A program made the translations under genes and the position numbers. A stretch of DNA of 64,000 nucleotides, from assembly GCA_902765025.1 (NCBI GenBank), contig CACWYC010000012.1:1-64000 (forward strand). The letters are read 5' to 3'. This document shows, piece by piece, positions 16,701-22,370 of the stretch. The DNA comes from Oscillospiraceae bacterium (lineage in GTDB: Bacteria; Bacillota; Clostridia; Oscillospirales; Oscillospiraceae). How positions within the stretch are numbered: the stretch's first letter is position 1; every line of letters begins with the position of its first letter. The notes under the pieces were generated by a model that was not told where the DNA came from, did no database searches, and saw only the letters and a list, made by a program, of their open reading frames with translations.

Positions 16701-18294
16701 CCGCAATTACCTCGATGGTCTGGCCGTTAGCAACATGCGTAATTGCATCTTTAACTGTCGTATAGCTTACATCGCCAATCTGGGCGACGTAGGTGGGCTC
16801 AGGAGCCAGGCCCACGATGCCCTCATATTCAGTATTGGACTTAATTGTGCAGGAATTGGTGCCGTCGACAGTCACATCAAAGGTTATGGCATCTCTCATC
16901 TTGGTTTCGGCAGTAGCCACTGTGTCGCCAGTACCGCCGGAAACCAGACCCATGATGTAGTTCTTGCCGCTGTCAATGCTGGCAGGGCCGGTCATGGTAA
17001 TACCACTCACCGTGCCTGTGTAAGAACTGGCCATCGGATTGGCAAACAGTCCGACCAGACCGCCCATGGTCAAATCCTTTTCATAACTCGTTGTCGCGCG
17101 GGACTCAAGCGTTACACCGCTGACGTTCACACCTGTGCAAGTGACATATGCTTCGTTCGCCTGTCCGATGAGACCACCGATCTTGCGATAGCCACTGATA
17201 ATTGTGTCGGAAACAGAGCAGTCCGTAATCGTCAGATAGCGAAGCGCCTGTCCGATCAGGCCGCCAACCATTCTGCCGTCACTGCCGGTGCAGCTGATGG
17301 TACCGCCGTTGACGGAGCAGCCGCTGATGGTAGACCGGGCTTCTGGTGCGGTCACGTTGTTGTTAAGGCTTCCGATCAGGCCTCCGACGTTACCGCCTTT
17401 GCCGTCATTTTGTGTACATGAGACAGTAGGATTGTTCACCGTGACATTAGTGATGGTCACGCAGTCTGCCTGGCCGACCAACACGCCGACATAGGAGCCA
17501 CTCGAAGTGACAGACGGATTGACAAATGTCAGGTTCTTAACCTCAAACCCGTTGCCGCTATGGCCACTGTTTCTAAAGAAGCCGGTTTCGGCGGTAGTGT
17601 CGTTGATCACCAGCCCGCTGATGGTGTGGCCGTCACCGTCAAAGATACCGTGGAATTTGCCTGCCATGGGCGTCCAATCAGATGTCAGTGTAATGTCAGC
17701 CGTCAGCCGAACTGTCTGACGCGGAAATCCCAGGCCGCTATATTCGCTGCGGAAACTTCTGCCCAGATTGACCTCACGGGCGAAGGCACGCAGCTCCGCT
17801 TCGTTACTGATGGTATAGACGTCGTTGACGGTGGAGAAATGCGGCACCAGCGTGATGTCCTCGGTCACATGAGTCGAGAAATCATAGCGCTCGTCTGAAT
17901 CCGGAAGTCTCCAACCGTCAAAAATGTAGACTTGACTTTGCTCGACGGAGAAAGGAATACCGTCGTTGTTGTCTGCGGGGAATGTCTTGCCGGAGTGATA
18001 CCAATAAGACGGTTTACCGGTAGGCTCGGTTGCTGTACCATTGTCGGCAACAGTCTGGGTCATGCAGTTAAGTACAACGGCCCCGCTTCTGCTAACGCCA
18101 TCCTGTGTTTGGAAAGAATAGGTAGTGATGTTATTATTAATAAAATCGTTATAATCAGAAATCGTCATATCGCCGACACTATCCCGAAGCAGGAAAGTAA
18201 CGGTATGGCTCCCCTCCGCCAACGCCGTCACCGGCACCAGCGTGAAGGTCATTACCAGCGCCATGAGGAGCGCCAGCAATTTCTTTTTGTTCAT
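13738..18294 (-). CDS. Large secreted beta-helix/GLUG-repeat protein
   Basis: A 1518-residue secreted protein. Residues 1-26 are a signal peptide (MNKKK, hydrophobic core, cleavage after VTALA). An InlB-like segment follows (about 110-150, IFDGWRLPDSDERYDF), then GLUG-type repeats (about 230-420, recurring GGLIGQ/GGLVG), then a long right-handed beta-helix of pectate-lyase-like repeats with INISGGTF, VNVTGGTLTG and VNVSGGTIT steps (about 500-1180), interrupted by two copies of a VAQIG..Y.T segment. The C-terminal third lacks such repeats. No LPXTG, SLH or other wall anchor is visible. Probably an adhesin or glycan-binding surface protein. GGAGG precedes ATG 18294; no convincing promoter lies just upstream. 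Confidence 0.85.
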   Translation of the reverse strand: MNKKKLLALLMALVMTFTLVPVTALAEGSHTVTFLLRDSVGDMTISDYNDFINNNITTYSFQTQDGVSRSGAVVLNCMTQTVADNGTATEPTGKPSYWYHSGKTFPADNNDGIPFSVEQSQVYIFDGWRLPDSDERYDFSTHVTEDITLVPHFSTVNDVYTISNEAELRAFAREVNLGRSFRSEYSGLGFPRQTVRLTADITLTSDWTPMAGKFHGIFDGDGHTISGLVINDTTAETGFFRNSGHSGNGFEVKNLTFVNPSVTSSGSYVGVLVGQADCVTITNVTVNNPTVSCTQNDGKGGNVGGLIGSLNNNVTAPEARSTISGCSVNGGTISCTGSDGRMVGGLIGQALRYLTITDCSVSDTIISGYRKIGGLIGQANEAYVTCTGVNVSGVTLESRATTSYEKDLTMGGLVGLFANPMASSYTGTVSGITMTGPASIDSGKNYIMGLVSGGTGDTVATAETKMRDAITFDVTVDGTNSCTIKSNTEYEGIVGLAPEPTYVAQIGDVSYTTVKDAITHVANGQTIEVIADSTANDILYGVTASALKDKTVTITGSKTLTSPSDGRFGFYFGDYDSGNRPSDVLNVNGITLAKDAGDYNTLFDGLTANLTDVTITGNGNTALSYANGARGTLTNVTVTNTGSHAVSWRNAALTVQGIGQGPSELTVESGTYTSDNGYAVYIFSSGGIVNIKGGTFQGKLCANIDRDSYHEDYNQSIINISGGTFTNVEYTFVCTGTGAAEYAKIDITGGTFDADPTDYVHAGYEAVDNGNGTWTVVPANTAVAQIGNKKYATLQAAFAAVQTGETIELLKDVTLSDPMDVTLDDKSVTLDLGGKTLTGRTNLKSGNLTIQNGTVAGGTKQALNVYGSDNSSAVNYSVLTLASNVTVTADEFAVCMFGKKATTNGYGAVVNTKATIHTKDNGAIFVSGNLGNNIDGDAKNVINVTGGSITSDHNCAIALNGLATVNVTGGTLTGNTAITVKRGTLNVQDGATLVANGVKVDPAAANNNGTEMTGAAISVTPTYSQYGGMAVNVSGGTITSNNNAALYVGHSYDSGKNKTVTFTHPVTLDVTGGSFNGGDGAVFVADTIDGDDDMPANFISGGIFSAKPAAAYIATGYAAMDNDDDSTKGAYPYKVDKMKVVENQNATVTVNQDSKLVTTDTGNQTAINAYTSAVSGANITTQNAVTVSGVVLTMDKTVSSNTKTGVQAVVDAARTKAVIDHNDDFTSSLDSPATVKIDVDVKVTPTKYDPTVDKVLTFDLTPYATVTVTKENEDPVSVEGVEVTNEMIDKDQPIFVKLYTGVEPKILLHICGTTTESLTKGSEATLNTFKYDDADGYCEFYVSHFSDIKAILPDSSEGGFLEIDGGSLRRRVLTDNRDSVINYATDLRLRFKINLPEGAEIVQGPDKSYFDWGLDESMSYSAPLTSTSKVYAALIINRVKAAQFDTEIYCQLHLTYRLGDQEYTMVCGPMHRSVTYIATAMADATPGSILKEWIDYGQFLLGRPGHDTYDLNSYKNNN

Positions 18295-18363
18295 GTTTTT
18301 TCCTCCATTAGAAATACGTTTTGTTTTCTTATGGTGTGCCGGGAAGCGCCCGGCGGGGTTTTT

Positions 18364-18383
18364 GCGGGACACGTAGGTCCCGC
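18364..18383. repeat. GC-rich hairpin repeat unit
   Basis: GCGGGAC (18364-18370) pairs with GTCCCGC (18377-18383). It resembles the next unit (18419-18440) and both are embedded in copies of a GCCCGGCGGG-type sequence, typical of dispersed intergenic repeats. Confidence 0.6.
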
Positions 18384-18418
18384 CCTACGAATTGGCGGGC
18401 ATCGCCCGGCGGGAGTTT

Positions 18419-18440
18419 GGGCGGACAGAGTCGTCCGCCC
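18419..18440. repeat. GC-rich hairpin repeat unit
   Basis: GGGCGGAC (18419-18426) pairs with GTCCGCCC (18433-18440); followed by CCTACGGGG. Confidence 0.6.
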
Positions 18441-18474
18441 CTACGGGGTAATCGGCTTCCCCTTGGGGGGAAGC

Positions 18475-18571
18475 TGTCAGCCGAAAGGCTGACTGATGAG
18501 GGGGCGATGTTCTATTGAACGTTGGTGGAAAACTGCCCCCTCATCCGTCACGGCCTTTGGCCGTGACACCT
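18475..18571. repeat. Two facing copies of a hairpin repeat
   Basis: One unit reads TGTCA, a hairpin (GTCAGCC/GGCTGAC, 18476-18493), then TGATGAGGGGGC. The second unit, on the opposite strand, reads GGTGTCA, a hairpin (GTCACGGCC/GGCCGTGAC, 18547-18567), then GGATGAGGGGGC. The shared outer sequence with different but self-complementary stems suggests a mobile REP-like or MITE-like family. Confidence 0.65.
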
Positions 18572-18926
18572 CTTGCCCTCGTTGCGGCAACCGTTTTTCG
18601 CTCCCGTTGGTCGCGAAAAGCGGGCCGCTGCCTTGCCACAGCCTCGCTTTTTCCGCCACAGGCGGCGCTTCGGCTGTAGGCCCCCCGAGGGGAAGGCTGG
18701 GTTCTACGATTTTATTCGCCCTGTTGTCCCTATCACCTCCGATGGTTGGTCCGGTGGGCGGTACGGCTGCCGGTGGTTCAGCAGCTACGCGCCGGCTGCC
18801 AACTGACTGGCTGCCATGTCGCCCGATTGCCTGGGCGCTCCTTTTAGGGGAACGTCGCTTCTTACTATTTCACGGGAGGCGCGACCTCCCGGTGAAAACA
18901 GGGGATTGCCGTTTATGGCCACGGCG

Positions 18927-19631
18927 CTATGCCGAAGTCATCATATCGTCGCCAAGGCCCTCACGGCCACGGCGGAGGGCGCTGCACGCCGGGCAGCCCA
19001 CGGCGGACTTGCCGGTGCGGCTGAACACCACCGCCTGCCACTCGTGGCCCCGGCCGCAGCGCCACCACACCTTGCGATGGCTGCCGGGGGTGACGGCGTC
19101 GGGGGTCAGGTCGCCGTTGCGGGGCGACCACTGGCGGGCCAGCAGCGGGTACTCCGCCGCCAGGCTGCCCCGGCGCTCCGGCCGGGGGCGGGGCGCTGCG
19201 CTGCGACGCGCCGCGGCGCACTGGGGACAGCCGCTGCCGCTTGTCACCGCCTGGGGGGACGCCCGCCAGGTATGGCCCTGGGCGCACTGCCACCACACGG
19301 CCCGGCGGCTGCCGGGCATCACGTCCTGGGGCGTGAGGGTGCCGTTATAGCTGGGGTGCCACTGGCTTGCCAGCGCCGGGGCCAGGGTGGCCAGATCGTT
19401 GACCCCCGGCACGGGGCGGAGCCCGGCGCAGTAGGGGCAGCCGGCGCCGGTCTTGCGGCCGTCGGGACTGGCCTGCCAGGCGTGTCCCTTATCGCACCGC
19501 CACCACACCTTCCGATGGCTGCCAAAGGTGACGGTGTCGGGGGTCAGGGGGAGATTCCGCTCCTCGTCCCACTGGGTCAGCAGAAAGCCGAAGCCCCTGC
19601 GCTGGCAGTGCTGCCGGAATGATTCACCCAT
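18927..19631 (-). CDS. Protein with three treble-clef zinc-ribbon (zf-TCL/DUF4379-type) domains
   Basis: A 234-residue soluble protein made of three tandem copies, at about residues 18-70, 82-135 and 165-220. Each reads L.xQW.........LTPD.V..GS.RxVWW.C..GH.W.A followed by a C-x2-C pair (CPYC, CPQC, CPAC), so each copy has C, H and CxxC zinc ligands. This matches the zf-TCL zinc-ribbon family, often linked to nuclease or DNA-binding contexts; no catalytic domain is visible here. The ATG at 19631 follows GGGAGGGAG. Only 33 bp separate it from the left inverted repeat, so its promoter must lie in or beyond the candidate invertible segment. Confidence 0.82.
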   Translation of the reverse strand: MGESFRQHCQRRGFGFLLTQWDEERNLPLTPDTVTFGSHRKVWWRCDKGHAWQASPDGRKTGAGCPYCAGLRPVPGVNDLATLAPALASQWHPSYNGTLTPQDVMPGSRRAVWWQCAQGHTWRASPQAVTSGSGCPQCAAARRSAAPRPRPERRGSLAAEYPLLARQWSPRNGDLTPDAVTPGSHRKVWWRCGRGHEWQAVVFSRTGKSAVGCPACSALRRGREGLGDDMMTSA

Positions 19632-19664
19632 GGCGTCTCCCTCCCCTCTCCGGGGCGGATGCGG

Positions 19665-19681
19665 CATAATGTTGATTATGT
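19665..19681 (+). repeat. Left inverted repeat of candidate invertible switch
   Basis: CATAATGTTGATTATGT, identical to the reverse complement of 19936-19952. Each copy is itself nearly palindromic (CATAAT-GTTG-ATTATG) with an asymmetric centre, the usual form of a tyrosine-recombinase core site. The flank continues TTGAAA. Confidence 0.75.
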
Positions 19682-19683
19682 TG

Positions 19684-19706
19684 AAAAAAGCACCCCGCAG
19701 GGTGCC
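19684..19706 (-). terminator. Terminator facing the zinc-finger gene
   Basis: Minus-strand GCACCC, TGCG loop, GGGTGC, then TTTTTT, sitting just inside the left repeat. In the present orientation it would stop minus-strand transcription coming from the recombinase side before it reaches the zinc-finger gene. Confidence 0.75.
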
Positions 19707-19859
19707 GTCAACGAATAAACGATATTTCAATAGCTGAACCCGCGTTTTTTCGCGTGCGAAACAGAGCCCCTTTTTCCGTCTGTGAAAAAGGGGCCGCCGT
19801 GCGTTCTCTAATTCTGAAAATGGAGGATGAATCGTTCACCCTCCGGCGGCAACTGGGGC

Positions 19860-19888
19860 TTGACAATACTATGTTTTTGGATTACTAT
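19860..19888 (+). promoter_or_regulatory. Promoter inside the candidate invertible segment
   Basis: TTGACA (19860-19865), 17-bp spacer, TACTAT (19883-19888). It reads rightward through the right repeat into the antisense of the recombinase gene; no plus-strand gene follows for 2.4 kb. After inversion it would read toward the zinc-finger gene. Confidence 0.75.
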
Positions 19889-19901
19889 TTGTTAAATAGT
19901 A
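19883..19901. promoter_or_regulatory. Palindrome overlapping the switch promoter -10 box
   Basis: TACTATTT-GTT-AAATAGTA, perfect 8-bp arms, overlapping the -10 box and start region; could be an operator or an mRNA 5' hairpin. Confidence 0.5.
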
Positions 19902-19935
19902 TAAATGTGGGCGGATAAGTACATTTGCTGTTGCG

Positions 19936-19952
19936 ACATAATCAACATTATG
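19936..19952 (-). repeat. Right inverted repeat of candidate invertible switch
   Basis: ACATAATCAACATTATG on the plus strand, the exact reverse complement of 19665-19681. The recombinase stop codon (19948-19950) lies inside it, so inversion would leave the reading frame end unchanged. Confidence 0.75.
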
Positions 19953-20805
19953 TTGCGGCGGCTTTTTTGCTGCCCAGCAGCACCAGGCCTGTGCGGCGCA
20001 GGCACCGGCGGTGCTCCTCGCCGGAGGTCATGATATAGATGCGGGTGGTGTTGATGCTGCTGTGGCCCAGCACGTCCGCCAGCCGGGCGATGTCCTTATC
20101 CACGGCGTAAAAGCAGCGGGCGAACAGCTTGCGCAGGCTGTGGGGAAACACCTTGCGCTGGTCTACGCCCGCCGCGGCGCACAGATTTTTCATGGCCCGC
20201 CAGACGGTGCTGCGGTGCAGGGGGCGGCCCGATCGGCCCACGAAAAGAGGGCCTTTGCCAATGCCCAGACCGGCGGCGTAGGACAGCAGCAGGCGGCGCA
20301 AATCGGGGGCGAGCAGGATGACCCGGTATTTCCCCTTGGCGTGGATGCCCACCTCCCCGCGGCGCACCGCCTCCAGGGTGAAATATTGCAGCTCGGAGAT
20401 GCGGATGCCGGTGGCGGCAATGGTTTGCAGCACCATTTGCAGCCGGGGCCGGCGGCGGGCCGCTTGCAGCAGCCGCCGGAACTCCTCCCGGGTCAGCTCC
20501 CGCTCGGCGGGGAGATAGGGGCTTTGCTGGAGGCGCAGGGCCTTTACCCGGCAGTCCTCCCGGCCTGAAAAGGCAAGATAGCTGTTGACGGCGGCCAGCA
20601 TGGAGTTGACGCTGCGCACGGCGTAGCCCCGCTCCTGCAAGTGGGCCTTGTAGTCCATCACCAGGGCTTTGGTCACCTCCCGGCCTCCGGCAAAGGCCAG
20701 GAAACAGGCCACATCCCGGCGATACTTCTCGATTGTGCAGCGGCTGCGCTCCTCCTGCTCCAGATGGGCCACAAACCGGGCCAGCGCATGGTTTTCACAG
20801 GACAT
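19948..20805 (-). CDS. Tyrosine recombinase (XerC/D-like integrase)
   Basis: A 285-residue site-specific recombinase. N-terminal SAM-like core-binding domain (about 1-90, TIEKYRRDVACFLAFAGG), then the catalytic domain with Arg in ATGIRISELQ, Lys in HAKGKYRVIL, His-x-x-Arg in FPHSLRKLF, His in LGHSSINTTRIY and the nucleophile Tyr in the same segment. All catalytic residues are present. ATG 20805 is 7 nt from AAGGAGG; an upstream TTG is rejected. Its 3' end runs into an inverted repeat, so it is the likely invertase for the adjacent segment; a solitary integrase from a lost element is the alternative. Confidence 0.88.
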   Translation of the reverse strand: MSCENHALARFVAHLEQEERSRCTIEKYRRDVACFLAFAGGREVTKALVMDYKAHLQERGYAVRSVNSMLAAVNSYLAFSGREDCRVKALRLQQSPYLPAERELTREEFRRLLQAARRRPRLQMVLQTIAATGIRISELQYFTLEAVRRGEVGIHAKGKYRVILLAPDLRRLLLSYAAGLGIGKGPLFVGRSGRPLHRSTVWRAMKNLCAAAGVDQRKVFPHSLRKLFARCFYAVDKDIARLADVLGHSSINTTRIYIMTSGEEHRRCLRRTGLVLLGSKKAAAT

Positions 20806-20876
20806 ATACAATCCTCCTTATGGGCATAGTACCTTTTATTATCACCGCTTTTGCCGCCGATTACCACCGCAGGGGG

Positions 20877-20923
20877 CAAAAAAGCACCGGCAGCGTCCCT
20901 TTTTTGGGGGGCGCTGCCGGTGC
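20877..20923 (-). terminator. Terminator after the rhamnosidase-operon regulator
   Basis: GCACCGGCAGCG (20884-20895) pairs perfectly with 20912-20923, followed on the minus strand by TTTTTTG. It lies between the regulator and the recombinase gene. Confidence 0.85.
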
Positions 20924-20939
20924 GGCATTTTGGGGGCGG

Positions 20940-22166
20940 TCACCGGGACGCAAAGGCCTTGCGGTATTTGGCGGGGGAATAGCCGGTGACCTCGTGGAAG
21001 CATTTGATGAAGAAATTCTGGGAGGTGAAGGCCAGGCGCTCGGCAATCTCCCGGACGCACAGGTCGGTGGACTCCAGGAGCACCTTGGCCTTCTCGATTT
21101 TGGCGAAGCGGATATAGAGATAGAGGGGGATGCCGGTCTCCTTTTTGAATTTATCGGTGAGGTAATACTCGGTATACCCGGTGAGGGCCGCCAGGTCGGA
21201 CAGGCGGATCTTTTTATCCAGGCTCAATTCAATATAGGTGCAGCACTTCTGGATGGCGGGGGAATAATCGGGGTTGACCCGGAGGTTGTGGACGCGGTAG
21301 ATGAAATCGTGGTACATGGTCTGGGCCAGGGCGCTGAGCTCGCCGGTGTCACGGCTGCGGACGGCGGAGGCGATGTAGGCGTCGCCCAAGGGATAGGCCA
21401 CCTCCGGGCTGAGGCCGCCCTCGATGGCCGCCCGGCAGACCAGAGAGGTGAACACGATGATGCTGATGCGGGTCTGCTGCAAGGGATCCTCCCCCTGGAC
21501 CGGCACGCCGGGGCTCAGGCTGGAGGACAGGTTCAGGGCGTGCTGGTAGTTGATGTCGCCGTTGCGCACCATTTGCAGCATGGCCCGCTCCGCCTGGTAG
21601 ACCTTGGTGCGGTCCCGGCCCTGGGGGGCGGGGGCGGCATGGCCGGGGTCTGCAGTGGTTTGTTGCAGGGCGGACAGGTCCAGCCGGCTGCCGGTGAGGG
21701 CGTTGTGCACCATCATCACATAGCGGCTGAAAATGGCGTAGGGCATCACCGGCAGGAAGGGCAGGCGGCGCAGCAGCGCGGCGGCCCAGCGGGCGTCGGC
21801 CACGTCGTCGGTATACCGGCGGAGGATGCTGCGGAGCTGGGACTCGGAAGGCAGGGTGTAGAACACGGGGCCCGCCACGAACACCAGGCTGCCTCGGCGC
21901 TCCGCCTCAAAGGTGACGGCCCACTGCAAGCCGATGGGGGAGCCGATGAGCCGGGGCTCCCCCGCCTCCGCCGCCGCCAGTGCCTTCGCCCAGCCGCCGA
22001 AGCGGTGGAACGCCCGCTCCAGCAGGGGCCTGTCCTCGGCGGGGCAGGAGGTGCCCAGGCAGCGGCCGTCACGGGTGAAGCACCAGACGTAGAACTGCTC
22101 GTTGGCCGGTATCATGGCGTGGAGCAGCGTAAGATTCTGCTCGGCCTGGGTGATATGGGATTCCAT
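20940..22166 (-). CDS. AraC family transcriptional regulator
   Basis: A 408-residue regulator. The C-terminal HTH_18 domain is clear (KIRLSDLAALTGYTEYYLTD and IAERLAFTSQNFFIKCFHEV, ending GYSPAKYRKAF). The large N-terminal region (about 1-300) is not a simple cupin and resembles sensor regions of other long AraC-type proteins; ligand unknown. ATG 22166 follows GGGGAGAGG. It is divergent from the GH78-GPH-GH2 operon with a 204-bp gap between start codons, so it very probably controls that operon in response to its glycoside substrate. Confidence 0.9.
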   Translation of the reverse strand: MESHITQAEQNLTLLHAMIPANEQFYVWCFTRDGRCLGTSCPAEDRPLLERAFHRFGGWAKALAAAEAGEPRLIGSPIGLQWAVTFEAERRGSLVFVAGPVFYTLPSESQLRSILRRYTDDVADARWAAALLRRLPFLPVMPYAIFSRYVMMVHNALTGSRLDLSALQQTTADPGHAAPAPQGRDRTKVYQAERAMLQMVRNGDINYQHALNLSSSLSPGVPVQGEDPLQQTRISIIVFTSLVCRAAIEGGLSPEVAYPLGDAYIASAVRSRDTGELSALAQTMYHDFIYRVHNLRVNPDYSPAIQKCCTYIELSLDKKIRLSDLAALTGYTEYYLTDKFKKETGIPLYLYIRFAKIEKAKVLLESTDLCVREIAERLAFTSQNFFIKCFHEVTGYSPAKYRKAFASR

Positions 22167-22237
22167 GGCGCCTCTCCCCTTTCCGTTTGGGCGGTGCAAA
22201 GAACACGAATGAGTGTAACTTTTCGTGAATCAGTGGC

Positions 22238-22266
22238 TTTACGGTGTTGCCCTGCGTTACTATAAT
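22238..22266 (+). promoter_or_regulatory. Promoter for the glycoside utilisation operon
   Basis: TTTACG (22238-22243), 17-bp spacer, TATAAT (22261-22266), in the gap between the AraC regulator and GH78. The imperfect -35 is compatible with activation. Confidence 0.75.
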
Positions 22267-22370
22267 GAAACCATATTATTGTGGAAATAGCAAGAATTGA
22301 TTTGGATTTCGGTAAAATAGTCTCTCTTTTCCAATATGGCGAAAGAGTGAAACAAGAAAGGATGGCGGCC

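Larger units (their letters stand above)
18295..18926. other. 632-bp non-coding stretch with palindromic repeats
   Basis: No gene with coding character is visible on either strand. The left part (18330-18700) is a patchwork of hairpin-forming repeats listed separately. A further stem (CACGGGAGG against CCTCCCGGTG, about 18874-18893) lies near the end of the zinc-finger gene. I found no sigma-A promoter with both boxes reading toward the secreted-protein gene at 18294. Confidence 0.6.
19632..19947. other. Candidate invertible DNA segment between zinc-finger and recombinase genes
   Basis: The 316-bp gap holds two identical 17-bp inverted repeats, a rightward consensus promoter, a leftward terminator at the other end, and an extra hairpin (GCCCCTTTTTC against GAAAAAGGGGC, about 19767-19794). 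Its base composition is more AT-rich than the flanking genes. See the separate entries and the findings. Confidence 0.6.

Noticed and set aside
19660-19690. Left inverted repeat resembling an E. coli-type dif site (CATAA-6-TTATGTT layout)
   Set aside because: The match is good in one arm only, a second copy lies 270 bp away in inverted orientation, and dif normally lies at the replication terminus, whereas this region is near ribosomal protein genes. An invertase site fits better, though Xer use cannot be excluded.
19820-19918. 32-codon plus-strand ORF in the candidate invertible segment (starts MEDESFTLRRQLGL)
   Set aside because: No ribosome binding site, and it overlaps the promoter boxes and the palindrome; AT-rich chance reading frame is more likely.
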